Source of the DNA: Capillimicrobium sp035565675
GTDB taxonomy: Bacteria > Actinomycetota > Thermoleophilia > Solirubrobacterales > Solirubrobacteraceae
Direction: 5' to 3'
Length of the DNA: 39,466 nucleotides
Assembly: GCA_035565675.1 (NCBI GenBank)
Contig: DATMSA010000039.1
Span: 1-39,466 of the forward strand
Shown here in pieces: positions 1-7,259 of the stretch. The notes beneath the pieces are model-generated. The model ran no database searches, was not told where the DNA came from, and saw nothing but the letters and a program-made list of their open reading frames with translations. Position numbers and translations under genes: made by a program. Position 1 is the stretch's first letter; each line of letters starts with the position of its first letter.

Positions 1-370
1 CGAGCAGCTTGGCGCCGGAGTCGTCGAGGCGATGGCGGATGCCCTCGTCGCCGTACAGCACCGACATCGACAGGAGGATCGCGCCGGCCCGGTAGACGGC
101 CATGAACGTGGCGGCGGCGTCGACGGTCGCCGGCAGGACGACGGCGACGCGATCGCCCGGCTCGACACCGTGGGAGGCGAGCAGGTGCGCGATCTGGGCG
201 CTGCGGTCCTGGAGCTCGCCCCAGGCGACGTGCGTCACGCGCCCCGACGGGTCCTCGTGGGTCATCGCGAGCTTGTCGCGCGGGTGGCGCTCGCAGACGT
301 CGCGGCAGATGTTGTAGCGCTCGGGCACGCGCCAGCGGTGCGCGTCCACGACCTGCTCGTACGTCGGCAT
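1..370 (-). CDS. AMP-dependent acyl-CoA synthetase, N-terminal 123 residues (partial)
   Basis: This is the start of an ANL-superfamily acyl/acetyl-CoA synthetase, which activates a carboxylic acid to its acyl-adenylate and then to the CoA thioester. The gene runs off the left edge, so the AMP-binding P-loop and the catalytic C-terminal lysine domain are not visible. What is seen is the typical N-terminal subdomain: an opening MPTYEQVVD, a THVAWGELQDRS stretch and VEPGDRVAVVLPATVD, which match the usual ANL pattern (Y-x-E-L ... G-x-x-G-D-x-V-A). The ATG at 368-370 is preceded by a GGGGGAGAGGG-like ribosome binding site. It lies downstream of the AraC regulator on the same strand with a 78-bp gap, so it may be its target. 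The substrate cannot be told from this fragment. Confidence 0.85.
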   Translation of the reverse strand, partial: MPTYEQVVDAHRWRVPERYNICRDVCERHPRDKLAMTHEDPSGRVTHVAWGELQDRSAQIAHLLASHGVEPGDRVAVVLPATVDAAATFMAVYRAGAILLSMSVLYGDEGIRHRLDDSGAKLL

Positions 371-386
371 CGGGCCCTCTCCCCCT

Positions 387-406
387 GGGATCGCTTGGCG
401 GATCCC
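387..406. promoter_or_regulatory. Inverted repeat GGGATC-N8-GATCCC upstream of the acyl-CoA synthetase
   Basis: Perfect 6-bp arms (387-392 and 401-406) are separated by 8 bp, 17 bp upstream of the synthetase start and inside the only gap between it and the AraC gene. It could be an operator or a short RNA hairpin. AraC proteins usually bind direct repeats, so its link to that regulator is weak. Confidence 0.3.
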
Positions 407-448
407 TACCCGATCCGGCGGGTGACGCGCACGCGGCCGCGGGGGCGC

Positions 449-1417
449 TCAGTCGCCCGCGACCAGCGCGCCCGCGCGCAGGTCGCTCGGGGTGCACCCG
501 TACGTCTCGCGGAACACGCGGCTGAAGTGGGCCGGGTTGGGCAGCCCCCAGCGGCGGGCGATCTCGGAGATCGTCTCGTGCGCGAGCGCGGGGTCGCACA
601 GGTCGCGGCGGCAGGCCTCCAGGCGCCGCGCGCGGACGAAGTCGGTGACGGTGAGGCCCTCGTCGGCGAACAGCTTCTGCAGGTAGCGCGTCGAGACGTG
701 GTGGCGGCGCGCCAGGGACTGCAGGCCGAGGTCGGGGTCGCCGAGGTTGGCCTCGACGTGCGCCTTCACCTGCGCCAGCAGCGCCGCGCCCGACGCCGCG
801 CGGGTGCCGGCGGGCGTCAGCGCGTCCTGCGAGTGCACGGCGCGCACGAGCGCGATCAGCGCATCGGCCAGGTCGCCGCGGTTGACCGCCGGTCCTGCGG
901 CGCTCTCGGCGTCGAGCGTGCGCCAGGTCTGGCGCAGCATCTCGGTCGTCATCGCGCCCAGCGGCGAGTCGCCCGGCAGGCGCCGCGCGGTCTGGCGCGA
1001 GATCGCGTCGGCGCGGGCGCCCAGCAGCGCGCGCGGCATGCTCAGCAGCATCAGCTCGAACGGCTCCAGGTGCGTGGCCCGGAACGGGCGCGAGCTCTCC
1101 CAGCTCGACAGGTCGCCGACCCCGAAGCCGGCGGTCCGCCCGCCCTGCTCGATCCGCGACCGCCCCCGCAGCGCGAGCGCGATCAGCAGCACCTCCGGGT
1201 CGTAGGCGCGGATGTCGACGCCGGTGCGCAGCCCCACGCCGTGGTCGCTGACGAGCCGGAACAGCTCGATCGGCCCGACGTGGTGGCGCTCGATGCGGCT
1301 GGACGTCAGCGCGCCGCCGCCCGCGTGCATCGGGAAGAAGATCCGCTCGCAGGCCTCGCCCCAGCGCTCCGGGCGCTCGTCCGGCGCAAGCGTCGTCGTG
1401 TCGAACAGCAATGCCAT
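449..1417 (-). CDS. AraC-family transcriptional regulator
   Basis: A 322-residue DNA-binding regulator. The C-terminal ~100 residues form the double helix-turn-helix of the AraC/XylS family. The segment with LARRHHVSTRYLQKLFADEG is the first HTH, and ISEIARRWGLPNPAHFSRVF is the second, ending in the usual F-R-x-x-Y-G-x-x-P-S-D-L-R motif. The N-terminal ~200 residues resemble the cupin-like ligand-sensing domain seen in NphR-type AraC proteins that control catabolic genes (PF14525-type). The ligand is unknown. It lies between the HAD phosphatase of the phosphotransferase/carboxylase cluster (59-bp gap) and the acyl-CoA synthetase, all on one strand, and could regulate either. The chosen ATG at 1415-1417 has no strong ribosome binding site. 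Confidence 0.9.
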   Translation of the reverse strand: MALLFDTTTLAPDERPERWGEACERIFFPMHAGGGALTSSRIERHHVGPIELFRLVSDHGVGLRTGVDIRAYDPEVLLIALALRGRSRIEQGGRTAGFGVGDLSSWESSRPFRATHLEPFELMLLSMPRALLGARADAISRQTARRLPGDSPLGAMTTEMLRQTWRTLDAESAAGPAVNRGDLADALIALVRAVHSQDALTPAGTRAASGAALLAQVKAHVEANLGDPDLGLQSLARRHHVSTRYLQKLFADEGLTVTDFVRARRLEACRRDLCDPALAHETISEIARRWGLPNPAHFSRVFRETYGCTPSDLRAGALVAGD

Positions 1418-1476
1418 GGCCCGAAATCCCGCCGGCTCCGGCCGGCGTCCTCTCCGGGCCAGGATACCTGCGGGCG

Positions 1477-2283
1477 TCAGAGCAGATCGAGGAGGTCGTC
1501 CACCCCGTGGACGAACAGATCGGGCCGCTGGCCCTCGGGCACCGTCTCGATGTCGATGTCGCCGGTCGTGCCGGTGCGCACGAGCACCGTCTTCGAGCCG
1601 CCCATGCGACCCAGCCGGATGTCGAGCGCCACGTCGTCGCCGATCACCGCCAGCTTCGTCGCCGGCAGCCCGAAGTACGTGCGCATCTCCTCGACGGCCA
1701 CCCGCGACGGCTTGCCCACGACCTTCGGGCGCGTCTCCGACACCTTCGCGATCCCCGCCGTGATCATCGCCCCGCGGCTGAAGATCAGGCCGTTGGCCCC
1801 CATGTAGCCGGCCACGTAGCTTCCGGTCAGCAGCGGCGCCCCGCGCGTGACGGCCCGCGCCGCCCGCTCCATCTGGGCCAGGTCGATCGTGCCGTCGACG
1901 TGCGTGACGAGCACGACGCGGGCGTCGTCCTCGTCCGTCAGCGGCACGCCCGCCGCCGCCATCCGCTCCCGCGTGGCCGGCGTCGCGAACAGCATCACCG
2001 GCTCGCCCTCGTGGTACCGAGCCAGGTACGTCAGCGCGCTCTCGACGGGCGTGATCACCTCGTCGTCCTCGAGCGGCAGGCCGTCCTCGCGCAGCCCGCG
2101 CGCCAGCTCCCAGGCCGGCACGTGGCTGCCGTTCGTGAACAGCACGAACCGCCGGCCCGACGCCCGGATCGCCTCGAGGATCTCGACGGCCCCGGGCAGG
2201 GGCCGGCCGCGGCCGTCGGGGCCGCGGTGGACGAGCGTCCCGTCCACGTCGAACACGAAGCCCTGCACGTCGTCAAGTCGCAC
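1477..2283 (-). CDS. HAD-IIA family phosphatase (NagD/PGP-like)
   Basis: A 268-residue haloacid-dehalogenase superfamily hydrolase of subclass IIA, which removes phosphate from small organic phosphates. Motif I is FVFDVDGTL with nucleophile Asp12 and acid/base Asp14. Motif II is FTNGS (Thr50/Asn51). A conserved lysine lies in VVGKPS (Lys191). Motif III is IGDDVALDI (Asp216, Asp217, Asp221). The central cap is the IIA type seen in NagD, phosphoglycolate and p-nitrophenyl phosphatases. Its GTG start lies inside the end of the carboxyltransferase gene (11-base overlap), so the two are translationally coupled. This context suggests it acts on a phosphorylated intermediate of the upstream phosphotransferase pathway, but that is inference; it may be a housekeeping phosphatase. 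Confidence 0.9.
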   Translation of the reverse strand: MRLDDVQGFVFDVDGTLVHRGPDGRGRPLPGAVEILEAIRASGRRFVLFTNGSHVPAWELARGLREDGLPLEDDEVITPVESALTYLARYHEGEPVMLFATPATRERMAAAGVPLTDEDDARVVLVTHVDGTIDLAQMERAARAVTRGAPLLTGSYVAGYMGANGLIFSRGAMITAGIAKVSETRPKVVGKPSRVAVEEMRTYFGLPATKLAVIGDDVALDIRLGRMGGSKTVLVRTGTTGDIDIETVPEGQRPDLFVHGVDDLLDLL

Positions 2284-3748
2284 GTCGCCACACCACCGTC
2301 TCTCCGTCCTTGGCCATCGAGAAGTGCGCGATCGACGGGCGTGCCTCGAGCTCGCGCAGCAGCGTCACCAGCGGCGAGCGGCCCGGCCGCGCGGCGGGCG
2401 GCGGCGCCGGCTTGCCGCGGTTGGCGACCATCGCGTCGACCTGCTCGGCCGGCATCGTCAGGCGCAGCAGCAGCTCCTCGTCGGAGATGCGCCGCCCGAA
2501 GCGCTCGCGCGCGCCCTCGAGCGTCACCGGCGTGGGGTCGCGCAGGCGCTTGGCCTGCGGGCGCGCCAGCACCTTCTCGGCGATCGCCGGGTCGACCGGC
2601 GCGGGCGGGTCGCCGTAGTGGCCGAGGAAGAAGCGGACGGTCTCGTCGGACACGTTCGCCCACCGCTCGCCGTCGATGATGTTGCGCGTCGCCTGGCTGA
2701 GCACGAACTGCGACACCGGCGTCACGAGGATCGGGTAGCCCATCTCGTGGCGGACGCGCACGACCTCCTCGAGCACCGCGTCGAACAGCTCGGGCCGGCG
2801 GATCTCCTCCAGCATCCGCTTCGTCGTGGAGACCATCCCGCCGGGGAGCTGGTGGGTGTAGTAGCCGAGGTCGAGCTCGCCCGGCGCGCCCGCCGGCAGC
2901 CCCTTGGCCTCGCGGATCGCCTCGAAGTGCGCGGCCACCTCGGCCTGCGCCTCCAGGTCGAGGCGGTGCGAGAAGCCGGCCGCCTCCAGGTTGCCGACCG
3001 TGTTGGCGACCTCGGGCTGCGACGTCCCGCGCGACAGCGGGCCCGACGCGGTGTGCACCACCTGGAAGCCGGCCTTCACGCCCTCGACGTACACGAGCGG
3101 CGCCAGCCCGATCGTGCAGTGGCTGTGCAGCTCGGCGGGCCGGTCGCCCGCGGCCTTCACGAAGTGCGGCGCGAGCTCGCGGACCGCGTCGGGAGTGAGC
3201 AGGCCGCCCGGGTCCTTCAGGTACAGGCGGTCCATCTCCTCGCAGTCGGCCATCGCCGCGGCGCGCTCGGCGTAGTAGGCGTGCGTGTGGACCTCGCTGA
3301 TCGAGTACGTCAGCCCGATCACGATCTCCTCGATCCCCTCGCGGCGGGCGAGCGCGGCGACGCGCTTCAGCCGCTCCGGGTCGTTGGAGGGGTCGGCGAC
3401 CTGCACCCGGCGGATGCCGTTGCGCGCCACGAGGCGGAACGACATCGCCATCACGTCCTCCTCGGCCGGCACCCACGTGATGAAGCGCATGCCGGTCGTG
3501 ATCATGCTCAGCGGCGTGTTGGGCATCGCCGCGCTGACCTGGCGCAGGCGCTCCCACGGGTCCTCCTGGTGGAAGCGCACCGACACCGCCATGTGCGTGC
3601 CGGAGGTGAAGTCGACGGCGTGGTAGCCGACGCGGTCGAGCGTCGGGGCGATCGCGAGGACGTCCTGCGTGCGCAGCCCGGTCGCGCTCCAGAGGCTCTG
3701 GTTGCCGTCGCGCGGGGTCGTGTCGACGACGTCGACGAGGCGGCTCAT
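2273..3748 (-). CDS. Biotin-dependent carboxyltransferase subunit, pyruvate carboxylase B / OadA / transcarboxylase 5S type
   Basis: A 491-residue carboxyltransferase that moves carboxyl groups between carboxybiotin and a 2-oxo acid. Residues 1-290 form the HMGL-like TIM barrel: DTTPRDGNQS (metal-binding Asp9), the carbamylated-lysine site at YLKDPGG (Lys178) and the metal histidines in HSHCTIG (His208, His210). Their positions match those of the Propionibacterium 5S subunit. A conserved carboxylase domain follows, including the YTHQLPGGM motif. The usual DMAG after the lysine is DPGG here, so its substrate may not be pyruvate. It overlaps the biotin carrier gene by 4 bases (ATGA). No biotin carboxylase or membrane decarboxylase subunit is nearby, so it either shares a carboxylase encoded elsewhere or works as a transcarboxylase. 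Confidence 0.88.
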   Translation of the reverse strand: MSRLVDVVDTTPRDGNQSLWSATGLRTQDVLAIAPTLDRVGYHAVDFTSGTHMAVSVRFHQEDPWERLRQVSAAMPNTPLSMITTGMRFITWVPAEEDVMAMSFRLVARNGIRRVQVADPSNDPERLKRVAALARREGIEEIVIGLTYSISEVHTHAYYAERAAAMADCEEMDRLYLKDPGGLLTPDAVRELAPHFVKAAGDRPAELHSHCTIGLAPLVYVEGVKAGFQVVHTASGPLSRGTSQPEVANTVGNLEAAGFSHRLDLEAQAEVAAHFEAIREAKGLPAGAPGELDLGYYTHQLPGGMVSTTKRMLEEIRRPELFDAVLEEVVRVRHEMGYPILVTPVSQFVLSQATRNIIDGERWANVSDETVRFFLGHYGDPPAPVDPAIAEKVLARPQAKRLRDPTPVTLEGARERFGRRISDEELLLRLTMPAEQVDAMVANRGKPAPPPAARPGRSPLVTLLRELEARPSIAHFSMAKDGETVVWRRAT

Positions 3749-4230
3749 GCGGCGTCCGGCTCCACGCGGAACAGCGGCTGGCCGTACTCGACGAGCGTCG
3801 CGTTGTCGGCGCAGACCTCGGCGATCGTGCCCGCGACCCCGGCCTCGATCGAGTTCATCATCTTCATGACCTCGACGATCGCGACGACCGTGTCGGGCTC
3901 GACGCGGCTGCCGACGTCGACGAACGGGTCGCGGCCGGGCGCCTCGGCCCGGTAGAAGGTGCCGAGCATCGGCGCCTCGATCGTGACGAGGCCGTCGGCG
4001 GCGGGCGCCGTCGCGGGCGGGTCCGCGGGCGCGGCGGGCGCGGCCGCGGGCGCACCCGGCGCGGCAGGCGCGGGCGCAGCCACCGCCGTCGCCACCGGAG
4101 CGGCCGTCTGCTGCGCCCCGGCGCGCGCCACGTACAGCGACAGCCCGTCGCGCTCCAGCCGCAGCTCGTCGACCTGCGACTCGTCGATGATCCGCAGGAT
4201 CTCGCGGACGTCCTCGTCGGTGAGCGCCAT
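3745..4230 (-). CDS. Biotin carboxyl carrier protein (AccB-like)
   Basis: A 161-residue biotin carrier. Residues 1-36 resemble the N-terminal AccB helix (DVREILRIIDESQVDELRLE). Residues 40-80 are an Ala/Pro-rich flexible linker. Residues 82-157 form the biotinyl domain, with the biotin acceptor Lys123 in EVMKMMNSIEA. The domain also has the AccB-type thumb region (APMLGTFYRAEAPG), which favours an acetyl-CoA-carboxylase-style carrier over the shorter OadA type. The ATG at 4228-4230 gives the natural AccB start. It follows the dikinase ATP-grasp subunit by 5 bp and overlaps the carboxyltransferase by 4 bp, so it is probably that enzyme's dedicated carrier. Confidence 0.92.
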   Translation of the reverse strand: MALTDEDVREILRIIDESQVDELRLERDGLSLYVARAGAQQTAAPVATAVAAPAPAAPGAPAAAPAAPADPPATAPAADGLVTIEAPMLGTFYRAEAPGRDPFVDVGSRVEPDTVVAIVEVMKMMNSIEAGVAGTIAEVCADNATLVEYGQPLFRVEPDAA

Positions 4231-4235
4231 CGGCG

Positions 4236-5312
4236 TCAGCGCTGCCCGCCGTCCGACGACCGCACGCCGAACGTCGCCATCACCATCGACATCGCGTCGC
4301 CGCCCGCCGGCTTCTCGGCGGCCGGCTTGGTCGTCGTCACCGGACGCGACTGGACGATGAACACGCCCTCGGGCACCTCGGCGTCGCGGGCGATCGCCCA
4401 CTCGATGTCCTGCGGGCTGCCGAAGTAGCGCTCCACGCGGCGTCCGACCTCGACGAGCGCGGCGATCGCGGCCTCGTCGAGGCAGCGCGCGTCGCGCCGC
4501 TCGGCGGGCACGTCGACGCGCACGGCGCCGCGCCCGCGCGGGTCGGGCACGTACTCGAGCTCCTTGCTGTGGATGTGCTCGCGCACGACCTCGCCGGTGA
4601 CCTTGCTGACGAGCAGGTCGTCGGGCGTCACCTCGCCGCCGACGACGGCCAGGCCCAGGCCCCAGGACGCGTTCAGCGCGATCATGCTGCGGTCGCCGCT
4701 GACCGGGTTGCAGGTGAACATGACGCCCGACACGCCGGCGTCGACCATGAGCTGCACGGTCACGCCCATCGCCGGCTCGGGCGCCGAGGCCAGCCGCGCG
4801 CGATAGCTGATCGCGGTCGGGCTGAACAGGCTGACCCAGCAGTCGCGCACCGCGTCGCAGACGTGGCCGGCGCCGCGAACCCACAGGTAGGTCTCCTGCT
4901 GGCCGGCGAACGTCGCCTCCTCGCTGTCCTCGCCCACCGCGCTGGAGCGCACGGCGACCGGCGGCTCGGGCTCGCCCGCCGCCCGGGCCACCTCCGCGTA
5001 GCGGGCGGCGATCTCCTCCTCGACCGCGGTGGGGATCGGCGCGTGGCGCATCGCCTCGCTGATCGTGCGCGACGCCGCCGACACGGAGTCGACGTCGCCG
5101 ATCGTCATGTGCGACAGCGCGTCGTCGATCGTGCGCTGCAGGCCCGACTCGCGCACGAACGCGTGGAACGCGCTCGTCGAGAGGGCGAACCCGGGCGGGA
5201 CCGGGATCCCGCCCGCCAGCAGCTCGCCGAGGCTGGAGCTCTTGCCGCCGAACGCCGGCTCGTCGGCGGCGCGCAGCGCGTCGAGCGTCTGGGTGTGCGG
5301 CGCCTCGGCCAT
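4236..5312 (-). CDS. PEP synthase N-terminal-like ATP-grasp subunit (phenylphosphate synthase subunit 2-like)
   Basis: A 358-residue protein equal to only the ATP-binding (PPDK_N) domain of PEP synthase or pyruvate phosphate dikinase. Visible motifs are FGGKSSSLGEL (nucleotide binding), VAVRSSAVGEDSEEATFAGQ, VMFTCNPVSGD, WGLGLAVVGGEVTPDD and the terminal DIEWAI ... VFIVQSRPVT. It lacks the swivelling His domain and the C-terminal PEP/pyruvate barrel. The next gene upstream supplies the His domain, so the two form a split dikinase. In Thauera phenylphosphate synthase the equivalent 40-kDa subunit passes the beta-phosphate of ATP to a histidine on the 70-kDa partner. The ATG overlaps the partner's stop by one base (TGATG), so the subunits are probably made together. 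The substrate phosphorylated is unknown. Confidence 0.88.
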   Translation of the reverse strand: MAEAPHTQTLDALRAADEPAFGGKSSSLGELLAGGIPVPPGFALSTSAFHAFVRESGLQRTIDDALSHMTIGDVDSVSAASRTISEAMRHAPIPTAVEEEIAARYAEVARAAGEPEPPVAVRSSAVGEDSEEATFAGQQETYLWVRGAGHVCDAVRDCWVSLFSPTAISYRARLASAPEPAMGVTVQLMVDAGVSGVMFTCNPVSGDRSMIALNASWGLGLAVVGGEVTPDDLLVSKVTGEVVREHIHSKELEYVPDPRGRGAVRVDVPAERRDARCLDEAAIAALVEVGRRVERYFGSPQDIEWAIARDAEVPEGVFIVQSRPVTTTKPAAEKPAGGDAMSMVMATFGVRSSDGGQR

Positions 5313-7150
5313 CAGCCGTCGCCGTCCCCGTCGAGGATCGTCACGACGCCGTTGGTGCCGTCCACGCGCACCTTCTGGCCGGTCTTGATCGTCGCGGTCG
5401 CGCGGCCGGTGCCGACGACGGCCGGCAGCCCGTACTCGCGGCAGACGATCGCCGCGTGCGACATGACGCCGCCGACGTCGGTGACGGTCGCCGAGATCTT
5501 CGAGAAGATCGGCGCCCACGCCGGCGACGTGCTGCCGCAGACGAGCACCTCGCCCTCGCGCACGTCGCCGATCTGGTCGACCGAGCGCACGACGCGCGCG
5601 ACGCCCTCGATCGTGCCCGGCGACGCGGCCGCGCCGTTCAGCGACGACCCGCCCTCGACCTGGCTGGCCCAGTCGCGGACGCGCTCGTCGGTGATGCCCC
5701 ACAGCATGATCAGCGTCGGGTCCATCACCTTCTCGGGCGCGGTGCCGAGCGCCGGCGGCGGATTCCACTCCTTGAAGCGCTCCAGGATCTCCTTGCGGCG
5801 CGCGACGATCGGCGGCCAGTGGGTGGGGCCGGCCGGCTTGCCGCCCGTCGCCCACGTCAGCGTCAGCTCGTCGAGCGCCGAGGCGACCTCGTGGCGGGTG
5901 AGGTGGAAGACGTCCTCCCCGTCCTCGAGGAACCCGTTGCGGGCCAGCAGCGCGCCGAACTCGCGGATCTTGTTCCACCAGCTCGTCAGGAACCAGTAGT
6001 CGCAGAAGAACTTGTGCTCCTCGACGTACGGGAACACCTTGCGCGACAGGTTCAGCAGGTCGTCGAACGTCGCCTGCGCGTCCGCGTCCAGCAGGTCGCG
6101 GTAGCCGTTGGCGAGGCGGTCGCGCTCCTCGCGGATCTGCTCGGTCGGGCGCTCGATCTCCTGCCCCGCCTGCAGCGCGGCGACGTGGCCGATGAGCGAC
6201 GCGTACGGGATGCTCGGCTCGTCGAGCCAGGAGCGGTAGAAGTGGTACAGGCCGTCGCCGGTGGCCATGTGGAACCACGGCTCCTTGACCTGCTCGAGCT
6301 CCTCCAGCCACGCGCGGCCGGCCTCGGTGGTGGCCAGCTCGGCGTCGATCTCCTCGGGCGTGCGGCCCTGGCGGAACGCGCCGTCGACGCCGGTCTCGAT
6401 CGCCAGCCGCGCCAGGCGCCGCAGCTCCTGGTCGGGGCGGAACAGGATGACGTCGATGCCCGCGACCATCTGCGCGATGTGCTGGTCGGGGATGTCGGGC
6501 AGGTTGGCCTTGCAGAACTCGGCCAGCGTCGCGTACGCGCCGTAGCCCAGCAGCAGCAGCTCGAAGTGGTGCTGCCACATGAGGTCGCCCATCCGCAGCG
6601 TGCGGCTGTAGGCGTCCTGCACCCGGTAGAAGCTCGTGTTCTGCTCGCCGGTGACGACCTCGTCGGGCTCGTACTCGGGCAGGTCGGGGACCTCGAGCGC
6701 GGCCAGCTCGGCGATCAGCTCCTCCATGTTGGAGCGCCACTTGCCGTAGAGCTCGTCCCAGTTCTCGTAGTAGTAGCCGGCGCGCTTCTGGAAGACCTCG
6801 GCGCGCTCGGCGACCTTCTCGGGATCGAGGACCGGGTTGCCGGTGATGTAGATGTAGCCGTTGACGACGCGCCAGTCGATGCCCATCGCCGGCGGCACCG
6901 CGAACACGCGGTTCTGCCACGAGCCGATCCCCTGGTAGGGCGAGTCGATGCAGACGACGTCGAACGCCGGCATCGGCTCGGGGAAGTGCATCGAGTTCCA
7001 GAACCAGAAGCGGCCCTCGTCCGCCTCACGGCGCGATTCCAGGAACCGCCCGTAGTACGGGTACATCTCCTCCCAGCCCTCGCAGCCGGGAAGCGTCTCA
7101 ACCTCGTACGGGCTCGGGAAGGACCCGGTGGCGGGCGTCGTCGAAGCCAT
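5312..7150 (-). CDS. PEP-utilizing mobile-domain protein (phenylphosphate synthase subunit 1-like)
   Basis: A 612-residue protein. The last ~100 residues are the swivelling phosphohistidine domain of PEP-utilizing enzymes: GEVLVCGSTSPAW ... TDVGGVMSHAAIVCREYGLP ... VVGTGRAT, with the catalytic histidine near residue 565. The first ~480 residues are a family-specific region rich in Trp, Tyr and Phe (such as RFWFWNSMHFPEP). This replaces the pyruvate barrel and presumably binds the phosphate acceptor. Length, domain order and histidine position closely fit the 70-kDa subunit of phenylphosphate synthase, recalled as having its catalytic His near 569. I chose the ATG at 7148-7150 because GGAGGAGAG lies just upstream; a longer start 16 codons earlier lacks this. 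Phenol itself as substrate is unproven, and the third (24-kDa) subunit is absent. Confidence 0.85.
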   Translation of the reverse strand: MASTTPATGSFPSPYEVETLPGCEGWEEMYPYYGRFLESRREADEGRFWFWNSMHFPEPMPAFDVVCIDSPYQGIGSWQNRVFAVPPAMGIDWRVVNGYIYITGNPVLDPEKVAERAEVFQKRAGYYYENWDELYGKWRSNMEELIAELAALEVPDLPEYEPDEVVTGEQNTSFYRVQDAYSRTLRMGDLMWQHHFELLLLGYGAYATLAEFCKANLPDIPDQHIAQMVAGIDVILFRPDQELRRLARLAIETGVDGAFRQGRTPEEIDAELATTEAGRAWLEELEQVKEPWFHMATGDGLYHFYRSWLDEPSIPYASLIGHVAALQAGQEIERPTEQIREERDRLANGYRDLLDADAQATFDDLLNLSRKVFPYVEEHKFFCDYWFLTSWWNKIREFGALLARNGFLEDGEDVFHLTRHEVASALDELTLTWATGGKPAGPTHWPPIVARRKEILERFKEWNPPPALGTAPEKVMDPTLIMLWGITDERVRDWASQVEGGSSLNGAAASPGTIEGVARVVRSVDQIGDVREGEVLVCGSTSPAWAPIFSKISATVTDVGGVMSHAAIVCREYGLPAVVGTGRATATIKTGQKVRVDGTNGVVTILDGDGDG

Positions 7151-7177
7151 GCGCTCTCTCCTCCTTGCTTCCCGTCG

Positions 7178-7183
7178 ATGGTA
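7178..7183 (-). promoter_or_regulatory. Possible -10 element TACCAT
   Basis: On the minus strand TACCAT lies 27 bp upstream of the dikinase His-subunit start. The same hexamer occurs before etfB (39096-39101) and prfA (22495-22500 region). No convincing -35 partner is visible. Confidence 0.25.
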
Positions 7184-7230
7184 GGCGTGCACGCGCATGC
7201 AGGGCTAGCACACGCGCGCACACCTGCTGT

Positions 7231-7257
7231 GCCGCGGGCGAACAGTTCGCCCGCGGC
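7231..7257 (-). terminator. 27-base perfect palindrome after the MetE-like gene
   Basis: Thirteen-base arms (7231-7243 and 7245-7257) flank a single central A, starting 2 bases after the MetE-like stop codon. The GC-rich hairpin could end or attenuate transcription from the MetE-like gene into the dikinase genes. It has no T-run on its 3' side, so it may instead be an mRNA-processing element or a protein-binding palindrome. Confidence 0.55.
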
Positions 7258-7259
7258 CG

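Noticed and set aside
11..7198. Start of the dikinase His-subunit at 7198
   Set aside because: The 16 additional residues are basic spacer-like and contain the ribosome binding site of the internal ATG at 7150.
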